From Oscillospiraceae bacterium (lineage in GTDB: Bacteria; Bacillota_A; Clostridia; Oscillospirales; WRJC01), in contig WRJC01000042.1 in the NCBI GenBank assembly GCA_009782405.1, positions 1 to 25,521 of the forward strand: 25,521 nucleotides of DNA, read 5' to 3'. The position numbers and the translations under genes were made by a program. The notes under the pieces are model-generated. The model searched no databases. It was not told the origin of the DNA and saw only the letters and a list, made by a program, of their open reading frames with translations. Within the stretch, counting starts at the first letter, position 1. The number at the start of each line of letters is the position of its first letter. Positions 14,939 through 23,183 of this stretch are shown here, in pieces.

Positions 14939-16549
14939 TTATTGAAGCGGAGGGCGCACCCACGGGTCGGCGTTTTGCGCGTGATAAATGCCGATAAGTT
15001 CGCTGTACGCCTCTTTGCATATCTGCCTCTTTGCAAAATTGTTTGAGGATAGTTCGTTATCTATCAGCGCCCGCAAATATATTATGCGCCAGCGCCACGA
15101 GGCCCGCGCCGCCGGCGAAATCGCGGAATCGCATTTCGCGATTCGGCTGTATATTTCCCTGCAAAAGGCGGGGTTTTGCAGCGCGGCGCCATCGGGCGTC
15201 ATTTGCCGGGGCAAAGTTTTTTCCATTTCCGCCAAAGCCGCCGCTATCTCGCCTGCGCACCCCCCGCCAAAATATGCGCCCGCATATTCTTCCATGGCCG
15301 CATTTGCGTCATAGTCGCCGTGCCAGTACAGTCGGCTTATGATGTACTTGTTTATGTCCTCATATATCCCCTCCGAATACGGGAAGCCGCCCTGCATCTC
15401 GGCTTTTTCTATGTCCCATATATGCCGTATGCGCTGCGGGATGGGGTTTGCGCCGAATCCGCCCCAAGGGCTGGCCCCGTACATGCTTATTTCCGGAAAC
15501 CCCACGATGCCAAGGCCGCATATTTCCCTGTCATGCGCCGGCAATTCGCCCGATTGGTGGTGGGGTTCGCACAAAATATAGCTGACATAGCCGTCGTCGT
15601 TTGCAAACGCTTTTTTGAAAGCCTCCGTTTCGCCCTTTATGAAGTTGTCAAAATACCACAGCGACATGATGAATTTGCAACTTGAATATTTTCGGCACGC
15701 ATCGGCGACAAGCCGCGACGTCTTCAAAAACCCGCGCGCCCCCCAGGGCGAACATTTTTCGCAGGTGCATCCGCCCTGGTCATAGGGCCAAAGCCATATA
15801 TATTCAAAATCGACCCCGCGGAAGGCCTCGCATACCTCCTCGCGGTTCTTTATGATTTGCTCCATGCCCCCGGGTGAGTTCGGGCATATTTCCACGTGGT
15901 AATGACCCATCGGCTCCGCATGGTAGCCGTTTTGCCCGGCGCGCCAATCCGCTTTCAATTCGTCCGGGGTACCGGAAAACCCCTCGTTGGCCAATACGCC
16001 TAAGCACAGTTTCATTCCCGAAACGCGCGCCGCTTCCAGAATCAAGCGAAGGCGCGATACCATTTCTTTCGCCTCTGGATCGTCCATTCCGGTATAGTGG
16101 TGCATGTCAAACCATACGGTGAGCATATTATAGCCCCAAAGAGATAGTTCTTCTACATATCGTTTTACCCGGCAAACAGGGGCGTCGTGGTAAAAATTGT
16201 GAAAATGCGTGGCGAAATATATCCCCCTCACGCTTTTTTTTGGCGCCGATTCCATGTGCTTTTCCGGCGGTCGCAATTTTTTGCCGTATATCCGGGAGCC
16301 GAGCAGAAAATGACCCGCCCCCGCATAAAGCCCCGAAAGGCACGATGCGCTTATTTGGCCGCCGCGCTCCGACGGCGCGAACACATAGCCCTCGCGATCC
16401 ACCGACGGGTCAAATTTCAAAGTCAGCTTGTAGCTATCGCCCCCGCTATTTTCAAAGCCTTTTTCCGCCAGCCATTCGCAGATAAGCTCGGCAAGCCTCG
16501 CGCACTGCCGGGCGTCGCCCGCGACGGCTATATTCAGCGTTTCATACAT
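14939..16549 (-). CDS. Putative glycoside hydrolase of unassigned family (GH20/GH67-like N-domain plus barrel)
   Basis: A 536-residue protein. Residues 1-90 look like the alpha/beta accessory domain seen before the barrel in GH20, GH67 and GH84 enzymes (starting TLNIAVAGDARQ and ending SGLYAGAGHFLLG). From about 107 a TIM-barrel-like part begins with VRGIYFATHFHNFYHD, then LSLWGYNMLTVWFDMHH (136-151). FEYIWLWPYDQGGCTCEKC (248-266) contains an acidic residue at a barrel-strand end and three closely spaced cysteines that may bind a metal. I do not recognise a named family, and the catalytic pair is not identified. The ATG at 16549 is preceded at eight bases by GGTGGGTG. GTG codons upstream (16564, 16567) are possible. 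No signal peptide. It is the last gene of the leftward operon, 19 bases after SBP3. Confidence 0.65.
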   Translation of the reverse strand: MYETLNIAVAGDARQCARLAELICEWLAEKGFENSGGDSYKLTLKFDPSVDREGYVFAPSERGGQISASCLSGLYAGAGHFLLGSRIYGKKLRPPEKHMESAPKKSVRGIYFATHFHNFYHDAPVCRVKRYVEELSLWGYNMLTVWFDMHHYTGMDDPEAKEMVSRLRLILEAARVSGMKLCLGVLANEGFSGTPDELKADWRAGQNGYHAEPMGHYHVEICPNSPGGMEQIIKNREEVCEAFRGVDFEYIWLWPYDQGGCTCEKCSPWGARGFLKTSRLVADACRKYSSCKFIMSLWYFDNFIKGETEAFKKAFANDDGYVSYILCEPHHQSGELPAHDREICGLGIVGFPEISMYGASPWGGFGANPIPQRIRHIWDIEKAEMQGGFPYSEGIYEDINKYIISRLYWHGDYDANAAMEEYAGAYFGGGCAGEIAAALAEMEKTLPRQMTPDGAALQNPAFCREIYSRIAKCDSAISPAARASWRWRIIYLRALIDNELSSNNFAKRQICKEAYSELIGIYHAQNADPWVRPPLQ

Positions 16550-16568
16550 GATTTCATCACCCACCACA

Positions 16569-18065
16569 TCAATTGTTTTCCGAATTTATGATTTGTTCTA
16601 TCGTTTTGGCGATCGCCGATTTCCATTTGTCTTCCGCTTTTTCATACTGCGAGACGAAATCCATCGTCCCCCTTTGGGAAAAGCCGATGAAAAACTCCTG
16701 CATTCCCGCCCAGTTGAAGAACAGGCCCTGCTCCACGACCCGCGTCGAAAGTATCAAGTCGAGCATAGCGGAGGATTCGTCGTCGCGCGCGTGCTTGGTC
16801 TTCAGGTTTATATCGTAATACGCTTTTGTCAGCGTTTCAACCGATTCGGCCGCCCACGCTTCGAGGATCGCGCCCGTGCGCTCCAAATTTCCGGCAGATG
16901 CGGGCACGCACATGACAGTCGCGTTGTTGTACTGCATCACGCTGTAATATTTGTCCTGCGCCGCGTCGTATTTCGGCAGGGGCAATATTCCGAAATCCGC
17001 TTCCATGCTGCGCATGTCCGGCACGGCGCGCAGCGGCCAAATGGCGTACAAAGCCCTGTTCTCGATGAATGTATCCATCATCACCGCCCAAATGTCGCCG
17101 TATTTAGAGGCGTGGTCCTCGGCTTTTATCTGGGCGAAACCATCCGAGGCAAATTCCACGACTTTTTCCAAAACGGCGGTTGCGCGATCATTTGGCGGGA
17201 CAAGCTCCGGCAAGTCGCCTGCGTCTTTTTGTATGATTTTTTGCCCTGATGCGGCAAACAGGCAATAAACGGTTTCGTGCTGGTTCAGGGCGCCCCAACG
17301 GTCTTCGGGCGTCATGGCTCCGTCGCCGTTTAGGTCTTGCGTCACTATCCTGCTGTTTTCGTGCAAAACGTCGAGCGTCCATTTCCCTTCTTTCACCATC
17401 GCGTAATGATCGCCCAGCTCCAAGCTTTTGGTTATTTCCTTGTTGAACAGAACCGCCCATGTGGAGTCGTTTGTTATCGTGGCTATGTCGCCTGCGGCGC
17501 AGTACAGCCTATTTGCGACGGTCATCGACTCGTTGGTCGTTTTGTTCCACCAAGGATTGTCAAATGAAAGATAGGGCATATCGTATAAATTTGCCAGCTG
17601 GCCTTTTTGAATCATCGCCCCCGCATTTTGCATATATGGGTACAAGACGTCGAAATCGTCGTCGCCCGCCATGACGCTTTTTTGGGCGAACGACAAAAAA
17701 TCGGCCTCTTTCTTTATTTCCCTGATGCTTATGTTGAATTTTTCCTCGAGGTGCCTGTTTCTTCTGAAAACGGCGTCGTTGATCGGTTCCCCGTTTTCGG
17801 CTTCCGCATACATATCCACTGAAACCCAGTATTTTCCCGAATGCCCCTCCCTGTCAAGCACCGTGAAGACATATTCGCCGAAATCTATGTCCGGCACCTC
17901 ATGCTCCGTTCTCGCCTCTGTTTTTTCTTCTTCGCCGTTTTCCGCTTCCGTCCATTCTTCGTTTTTCGTTTTGTCGCCCGCTTCGCCGCCCTTTTCGCAG
18001 GACGAAAAGAAAATCGCAGCCGTCATGATCATGGACGCAAAAATGAGGGCAAATATCTTTAACAT
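16569..18065 (-). CDS. Sugar ABC transporter solute-binding lipoprotein (SBP3)
   Basis: A 498-residue paralogue of SBP1. The frame is open to 18467, but that part is antisense-like and overlaps the neighbouring enzyme gene. GAGGAGG stands nine bases before the ATG at 18065, giving a hydrophobic leader with a lipobox-like FSSC (C23). A strongly acidic, glutamate-rich linker follows (residues 24-57). Then come DIDFGEYVF, GEPINDAVFRRNR, NPWWNK, KEGKWT, the EF-hand-like loop DLNGDGAMTPED (244-255), MEADFGILPLPKYD, AYYDINLKTKHARDDES and RVVEQGLFFNW. Placed between two unassigned glycosidase-like genes in one leftward operon, it probably delivers their substrate. No transporter partner is nearby. 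The lipobox is a little weaker than in SBP1 and SBP2. Confidence 0.88.
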   Translation of the reverse strand: MLKIFALIFASMIMTAAIFFSSCEKGGEAGDKTKNEEWTEAENGEEEKTEARTEHEVPDIDFGEYVFTVLDREGHSGKYWVSVDMYAEAENGEPINDAVFRRNRHLEEKFNISIREIKKEADFLSFAQKSVMAGDDDFDVLYPYMQNAGAMIQKGQLANLYDMPYLSFDNPWWNKTTNESMTVANRLYCAAGDIATITNDSTWAVLFNKEITKSLELGDHYAMVKEGKWTLDVLHENSRIVTQDLNGDGAMTPEDRWGALNQHETVYCLFAASGQKIIQKDAGDLPELVPPNDRATAVLEKVVEFASDGFAQIKAEDHASKYGDIWAVMMDTFIENRALYAIWPLRAVPDMRSMEADFGILPLPKYDAAQDKYYSVMQYNNATVMCVPASAGNLERTGAILEAWAAESVETLTKAYYDINLKTKHARDDESSAMLDLILSTRVVEQGLFFNWAGMQEFFIGFSQRGTMDFVSQYEKAEDKWKSAIAKTIEQIINSENN

Positions 18066-18088
18066 ATGAAACCGCCTCCTCGTAATTT

Positions 18089-20092
18089 TCATTTTTCGAC
18101 GAATACCGTGCCGATTTCCCAGGGTTTTAGTATGGGCGGGCGCACCAGCCAGCCATCCTCGCGCCGCTTTATGGGCAGATTCGCCTCTTTTGCCGGGCAG
18201 CTCTGCGAAACCCAGACTGCTCTTGTCCCGGCCGGCCGGCGCACGATCAAATCCAATTCTTCGCTTTCGTCGATCGTGCAGTTCAACACCGACACGCTGG
18301 CCGTGTTGCCGTATTCGTCTTCCCGGGGCAGCAAAATCGCCTGTTGCGGAGTGGATATATATGCGGGCATCCGGTTTTTGCCGATGTAATCCGCCGCGCG
18401 CAAGATCTGGTTTCTTTTTTCGTGGCTGATGACCGCATTCCAGGGTGTATAGCCGAAAACCGCCCATTTGGCCCCCGCGCCCGTTTGCACTATCGCGTTT
18501 GCGATGCCATGGGGCAAATCCCCCTCGCCCAAATCGGGCAGATCAGATGCATACCGCCCCAAAACTTCCGTGTTTCCGTCCAAATCAATTAGGCGGTATC
18601 CAAAAGCAAACGAAAAAAATTGATTCCAAGTTCGCCCTCCGCTTTCGCCGTTGACCGGGTGGGAAGTGTATATTTCATAAACTTGCCGGGTCGAAACGGC
18701 TTCCGCGCTCGCGCCGAAACGAAACCCGCGTTTTGAAAGCAGCGCAAGCGCCGCGCCGGAAGTCACCACCGGGGCGGCGAGCAGTTCAGTCACTTCGCCG
18801 TCGTCAAGAGTGGCCGCCATATCCTCGTGCAGCAAGTATACGGGCGAATGCGTTTCGTCGAAAGACAGAGGGATTCCCGTCCGCGCCAAAACAGTCGCGC
18901 CGTAAATGGGTTCATGCGCCCAGTTAAAATTTTCTTCGCCCTTCGCGAGCTTTTTTTCCCACATATGTTTGTGCAAAACGAGCTGCAGCCCCGCTTGGCG
19001 CGTGTTTTTGGAACGCTCGGACAGCCGTTGCCAATAGGGGCGGTGGAAGGCGAAGCGCGCCAGCGTTTTTTCATGCCACGCCATAGGTTCGTGGTCGAAC
19101 ATGAGCATGGCATAACTCATGGCGGTGCTGCCGCTTGCCAGATACAAAGCGGTTTCAAGGCAAGTGCCCCCGGCGGTTTTGCCGTATGCGGCATATGGCA
19201 GATTTTCGATTTCAGGGCGGCGCTCGGCCACATAATCGGGAAGCATCCGGTTCTGCCAGCTCAAATGGAAACTCTTTTTCAATAATTCGCCCGGGTCGTG
19301 GTCGTCGTATGCGCCGCCTCCCGGCCTGCTCATGATTTGTTTGCCTCCGGCTTCCCTCAAAGCGTCGAAAATATATTCCAGCCCGTATCCCGCATATCCG
19401 CCGGGGGAACCGTGCTGATACCCGAGGCGGCTTTCGGGCGACTGTTTTATGGCCGCTTTTGCGGTTGATTTTGCGAATTCGCGCAGGCCGTCGCGGATAA
19501 AAGCGACAAAGCGCCGCCTCCAAACCGGCTCGCCGAAATTGATTTCATGGACCAATTCCTCCCGCATAAATTTGGAATCGTGGAGCGCGTTGAATTTTTT
19601 TATGCAGCAATCGCAAAAACAGCCGTAATTCACCGGGTTGTGGTTGCCCGCGCGCAAATCGTCGTCGAACCAGATTGCGTGCGGCTGCAAAAGCTTTGCG
19701 TACAAAGCGGCGGTTTCCTCGGTATATTCGCGAAAATGCCCCCCATTCCAGCAAAAGCAATATCCGGCTTCGGTTCCGTCCGGCCCCACCATTTTTTCCG
19801 CCGGCGAACCTTCGTGCACAAGCCCTGTGCAATCCATGAACTTCATGTATTCGCCGTGGCCTATCGTGTTGCTGACCTGCAAGGAAACCCTGATGCCGGC
19901 TTCGCGGAACCGTTTCGCCGTTTTTGCCAAAGAAAGGGCGGTTTTTTCATGTACGGAAATCGGAGGGAAACCATATTCGGTGGCGAGCCAAACTTCGTCC
20001 AAACAGCCCGGATGCCTCAGGGCGGCATCGAGCAGATCGTCGATGAACCGTTCGTCTTTTTGCGTTTTTAGTCCCAAACGCTGTGTAAGCAT
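18089..20092 (-). CDS. Putative TIM-barrel glycoside hydrolase of unassigned family
   Basis: A 667-residue protein. Residues 1-160 look like the first half of a (beta/alpha)8 barrel: EVWLATEYGFPP, GIRVSLQVSNTIGHGEY, then the acidic strand end IWFDDDLR (140-147). This is followed by CFCDCC (158-163), a cysteine cluster found in several GH42-like or uncharacterised barrel proteins. Later LGYQHGSPGGY and MSYAMLMFDHEPMAWHEK fit further barrel strands. The second half (about 400-667) contains a glutamine-amidotransferase-like or trimerisation-type region and a beta-rich end. This resembles the overall plan of GH42-type enzymes, but the usual catalytic NE motif is not evident. No signal peptide. 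A G-run (GGGGGG) lies 8 bases before the ATG. It sits 15 bases after the GH39-like gene and 23 before SBP3. Confidence 0.6.
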   Translation of the reverse strand: MLTQRLGLKTQKDERFIDDLLDAALRHPGCLDEVWLATEYGFPPISVHEKTALSLAKTAKRFREAGIRVSLQVSNTIGHGEYMKFMDCTGLVHEGSPAEKMVGPDGTEAGYCFCWNGGHFREYTEETAALYAKLLQPHAIWFDDDLRAGNHNPVNYGCFCDCCIKKFNALHDSKFMREELVHEINFGEPVWRRRFVAFIRDGLREFAKSTAKAAIKQSPESRLGYQHGSPGGYAGYGLEYIFDALREAGGKQIMSRPGGGAYDDHDPGELLKKSFHLSWQNRMLPDYVAERRPEIENLPYAAYGKTAGGTCLETALYLASGSTAMSYAMLMFDHEPMAWHEKTLARFAFHRPYWQRLSERSKNTRQAGLQLVLHKHMWEKKLAKGEENFNWAHEPIYGATVLARTGIPLSFDETHSPVYLLHEDMAATLDDGEVTELLAAPVVTSGAALALLSKRGFRFGASAEAVSTRQVYEIYTSHPVNGESGGRTWNQFFSFAFGYRLIDLDGNTEVLGRYASDLPDLGEGDLPHGIANAIVQTGAGAKWAVFGYTPWNAVISHEKRNQILRAADYIGKNRMPAYISTPQQAILLPREDEYGNTASVSVLNCTIDESEELDLIVRRPAGTRAVWVSQSCPAKEANLPIKRREDGWLVRPPILKPWEIGTVFVEK

Positions 20093-20107
20093 GGCAAAAT
20101 CCCCCCT

Positions 20108-21454
20108 TTAGAGCGCACTAAGGCAGATAAGCGCGAAACTGTGCCGGTACAAATAAACGGAATTGGGGATTTCTGTTTTCGCGCAGGTATTTTCGCTGAA
20201 TTTTTCAAATGCGCGGTGTTTGTCAGTCAAATATATTTCGCACGCATACTCCGCGTTTTCTTGCAGGCCTTCGATTTCATAGCGGTAAAACCCGTTCCGG
20301 CTGCCGTTGTTGGCGATTAAAATGCAGATATTTCTGTTGTCCCCGGAAGCCGCCGCCGCTATATATATATTTTCAGAATCGCTTTTCGCATGCACCCGCA
20401 CGCCGGTTTGCTTCATTTTGTTGAATGCCTCAAAAGCATGGTATTGTTTCGTCGGTTGGCCGTAGCGGTCAAAAATCGTGCAAAAAATATTTGTCGGATG
20501 CCCATCGTAGAAGGTCGCTATGTCAATTGGCAAATCGAGCATTTCGATAAGCGCCGCCGCGGTGAAAGCCGCGCCGACTTCTCCCGACGCCTCGGCGAAT
20601 ATTTCATACTTCGATTTATCCCCGTCGGCGCCGAACATATCCCCCCAAAGGCTGTTCCAGCTTATGCAGTTCCATTCGTCGAGAACCGCCGGCACGCCCG
20701 CAAATCCGAATTTGTCGAGAGTGTCGCGGATATGCCGCGCGTTTTCTTTTATGGCGCTTATGGAAGTGGTATAGGTGTGCCAGGAAAAAAAGTCAAGGGG
20801 CAGATTGTTGTTTTTTACATATTGCAAAAAAGAGGGGAAATAGTCTGTGCCAAAATTGCAGGCCGCATAACCGCCGATATTCACATTCGGCATCTCCTTG
20901 CCGAAAAGCCTTGAAACTGCGGAATACAGCTCAAAATACTGCTTTCTGGTGCCGGACCACATTTGGTCATTTTCGCGGTCGGGCTTCTCAAAATCCGGTT
21001 CGTTCCAGACTTCCCAATATTCGATCCCCATATGGTGGCCATGGGCCCAGTCTTCGTTGCAGTGGCGGGCTACATTCAGGCAAACCCTCGCCCATTTGTC
21101 AAAGTCCGCCGGGGGGTGGGTGTGATATTTTAATTTCGGATGTTCTATCGAGGCGCCGAGCCGATAGATGATCTTTGCCCCCGTTTCCAATATTTCATTC
21201 AGGTAGATGTCGGTGGCCCTGAAATCGTAGCTCGCCGGGTCGTTTTCATCTGCCGAAAAATCCTTGAAAATCGTGGGTATGTCCACTTCGCGCGGGTGCG
21301 GGTAATTTGTGTCGTGCAGGCGGCAGTACGGGAAGCCCGCTTTTTTGTAATATTTTGAACTGTCGATCAGCGACCCGAAACAGACCGGGCCGTTGTCTAT
21401 GCCGTTTATGGGCTTGAACTCGCCGAGTTTTTGCGACAAATCGATTTTGAGCAT
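20108..21454 (-). CDS. GH39-like glycoside hydrolase
   Basis: A 448-residue clan GH-A barrel protein. The acid/base glutamate E152 is in YWEVWNEPDF and the nucleophile E260 in AVLDEWNC. FGSLIDSSKYYKKAGFPYCR near the start, IYRLGASIEH (96-105), FFSWHTYT and the C-terminal beta-sandwich agree with GH39, a family of beta-xylosidases and alpha-L-iduronidases with some other activities. The substrate cannot be decided from sequence alone. There is no signal peptide, so it is cytoplasmic. It is the first gene of the leftward operon, driven by the promoter at 21499-21527. GGGGGA precedes the ATG by about 9 bases. Next to a sulfatase-containing operon, a uronic-acid or xylose linkage is an attractive but unproven target. 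Confidence 0.82.
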   Translation of the reverse strand: MLKIDLSQKLGEFKPINGIDNGPVCFGSLIDSSKYYKKAGFPYCRLHDTNYPHPREVDIPTIFKDFSADENDPASYDFRATDIYLNEILETGAKIIYRLGASIEHPKLKYHTHPPADFDKWARVCLNVARHCNEDWAHGHHMGIEYWEVWNEPDFEKPDRENDQMWSGTRKQYFELYSAVSRLFGKEMPNVNIGGYAACNFGTDYFPSFLQYVKNNNLPLDFFSWHTYTTSISAIKENARHIRDTLDKFGFAGVPAVLDEWNCISWNSLWGDMFGADGDKSKYEIFAEASGEVGAAFTAAALIEMLDLPIDIATFYDGHPTNIFCTIFDRYGQPTKQYHAFEAFNKMKQTGVRVHAKSDSENIYIAAAASGDNRNICILIANNGSRNGFYRYEIEGLQENAEYACEIYLTDKHRAFEKFSENTCAKTEIPNSVYLYRHSFALICLSAL

Positions 21455-21498
21455 GAATAAAATCCCCCAAGAATATTATAAATTCGCTGCGTGTTTTT

Positions 21499-21527
21499 AT
21501 AATACACCATTTATCGCCCTTTGTCAA
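21499..21527 (-). promoter_or_regulatory. Promoter of the leftward GH39-GH-SBP3-GH operon
   Basis: On the minus strand TTGACA (21527-21522), a 17-base spacer, then TATTAT (21504-21499), about 45 bases before the GH39-like start codon. Confidence 0.85.
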
Positions 21528-21560
21528 TAATTAATTTTTCGTCTTTAAGGCGCGGAATTC

Positions 21561-21570
21561 GAAATATTTC
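21561..21570. promoter_or_regulatory. 10-bp palindrome between divergent promoters, candidate operator
   Basis: GAAATATTTC is a perfect palindrome, eight bases upstream of the rightward -35 and 33 bases upstream of the leftward -35. The place suits a regulator acting on both operons. A+T-rich palindromes of this size also occur by chance. Confidence 0.35.
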
Positions 21571-21578
21571 CATACCCC

Positions 21579-21607
21579 TTGACAATTTTGCATTTTTGGT
21601 GTAAAAT
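21579..21607 (+). promoter_or_regulatory. Promoter of the SBP4-SGNH operon
   Basis: TTGACA (21579-21584), a 17-base spacer, TAAAAT (21602-21607), 44 bases before the SBP4 start codon. It is back to back with the leftward promoter. Confidence 0.83.
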
Positions 21608-21651
21608 ATAAACAAAAACTTGGATTTTTGGGTTATATAAGGGGAAAACAT

Positions 21652-23157
21652 ATGAAAATCAAATTTATCGCCGAAGTTTTGATTTTGTGCCTGCTGTTTT
21701 TGGCGGTTTCGTCCTGCGCGCAAAATGAAAGCGCAAAAATTGCGGAAACTGCGGAGGAAACCGCCGCGCAGGATGCCGGCAGCTCCGAAATCGACCCGAA
21801 TCAAGAGGCCGAGGCGCCGCGCGTGGTTTCGGAGGCTCCGGCAATCGACTGCGGAGGATACAATTTTCGGATTTTGTCCCGCGAGGCCGAGACGGCCGAT
21901 CATCACTGGGAAGCCAAGGAAATAGTGGCCGAAGAACAAACAGGCGACGTGGTAAACGACGCCGTATACACAAGGAATACGACCGTATCGGAAAAATACA
22001 ACATCCAAATATCGCGGGTCGCCAACGTCGATCCGGCGGCTTTGGCCAAAAAAGCGGTGACTGCGGGAATCGACGAATACGACCTGATGTTTGCGGGGCT
22101 AGGCTCCACCGTCACGATCGCGCAAAACGGCTGCCTCATGGATTTGAAACAAGTCCCCCATGTCGATTTGGCGAAACCGTGGTACGACCAAAACGCGAAC
22201 GCCCAGCTGTCGATCGCGAACAAACTGTACACGACATTCTGCGATTTCACGATTATGGATAAAGATGCCACATGGGTTTACCTGTTCAACAAAAAATTGG
22301 TCCAGGATTTGGGTCTCGACGACCCATACCCGATGGTCAGGGAGGGCAAGTGGACAATCGACAAAATGGTCGAGATGTGCAAAGGCGCTTCGAAAGATTT
22401 GAACGGCGACGGGACCATGAGCTGGGAAGACCAATTCGGCTGGGAGGGCGAATCCTGGAATATGTATGCGGGCATAATCGCCGCCGGGATTTGGCCGATA
22501 ACCAAAAACAGCGAGGATTTGCCCGAATACGCGGGCATCGGGGAAAAGGGCATCATCGCCTTCACGAAACTTTTGGACCTGTTCGGGGACAAGAGCTTGT
22601 GCCTGCGCTCAGACGATGTGGCGGGGCTTAGCGGCAACGTTTGGAACGACATCATGGATGCGAGCTTCATGGACGGGAGGATACTTTTTACAAATGCGGG
22701 CATGAACCGGGTGACTTTGTTTAGGAGCATGGACATAGATTTCGGGATAATCCCCTCGCCGAAATTGGAAGAGAGCCGGAGCGAATACTGCAATACGATA
22801 TCGCCGTTCCAGGCCACTTCGCTGTCGGTGCCCGCCACGGTGTCGGAGCCGGAAAAAATCGGAGCGATAACGGACGCACTCTGCGCCGAGTCGAAATACA
22901 CGCTCATCCCGGCATATTACGACATCCAGCTGAAAACCAAACTCGCCAGGGACGACGAATCGGCGGAAATGCTCGACATCATATTCGCCAACAGGCGGTT
23001 CGACTTGGAACTCATATACAACTGGGGCGGCTTGTCGGGGATTTTCGCGACCGCTATGACCAAAAACGATGCCAATATAACTTCGTCGCTCGAAAAGGCT
23101 GAACCGAAAATCATAAAAGCCATAGAAAAAACGGTGGAAGCGTATGCGTCAAATTAA
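21652..23157 (+). CDS. Sugar ABC transporter solute-binding lipoprotein (SBP4)
   Basis: A 501-residue paralogue of SBP1. I chose the ATG at 21652, 7 bases after AAGGGG; the frame is open to 21628, but that start would fall within 21 bases of the promoter -10. The leader ends in a lipobox with C22 (AVSSC), followed by an alanine- and glutamate-rich linker to about 60. Shared features are AIDCGGYNF, GDVVNDAVYTRN, KPWYDQ, REGKWT, the EF-hand-like loop DLNGDGTMSWED (249-260), MDIDFGIIPSPKLEE, AYYDIQLKTKLARDDES and RRFDLELIYNW. Compared with the others it has KPWYDQ where they have PWW. It is the first gene of a two-gene rightward operon with a membrane-anchored SGNH protein 26 bases downstream. 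No permease genes follow. Confidence 0.9.
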   Translation: MKIKFIAEVLILCLLFLAVSSCAQNESAKIAETAEETAAQDAGSSEIDPNQEAEAPRVVSEAPAIDCGGYNFRILSREAETADHHWEAKEIVAEEQTGDVVNDAVYTRNTTVSEKYNIQISRVANVDPAALAKKAVTAGIDEYDLMFAGLGSTVTIAQNGCLMDLKQVPHVDLAKPWYDQNANAQLSIANKLYTTFCDFTIMDKDATWVYLFNKKLVQDLGLDDPYPMVREGKWTIDKMVEMCKGASKDLNGDGTMSWEDQFGWEGESWNMYAGIIAAGIWPITKNSEDLPEYAGIGEKGIIAFTKLLDLFGDKSLCLRSDDVAGLSGNVWNDIMDASFMDGRILFTNAGMNRVTLFRSMDIDFGIIPSPKLEESRSEYCNTISPFQATSLSVPATVSEPEKIGAITDALCAESKYTLIPAYYDIQLKTKLARDDESAEMLDIIFANRRFDLELIYNWGGLSGIFATAMTKNDANITSSLEKAEPKIIKAIEKTVEAYASN

Positions 23158-23183
23158 GGCTTTGCCGGGGGGGATTTAAAATC

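Noticed and set aside
18066..18467. N-terminal extension of SBP3
   Set aside because: The 134 extra codons are antisense-like and basic and overlap the 3' end of the neighbouring enzyme gene. A strong ribosome-binding site and signal peptide mark the later start.
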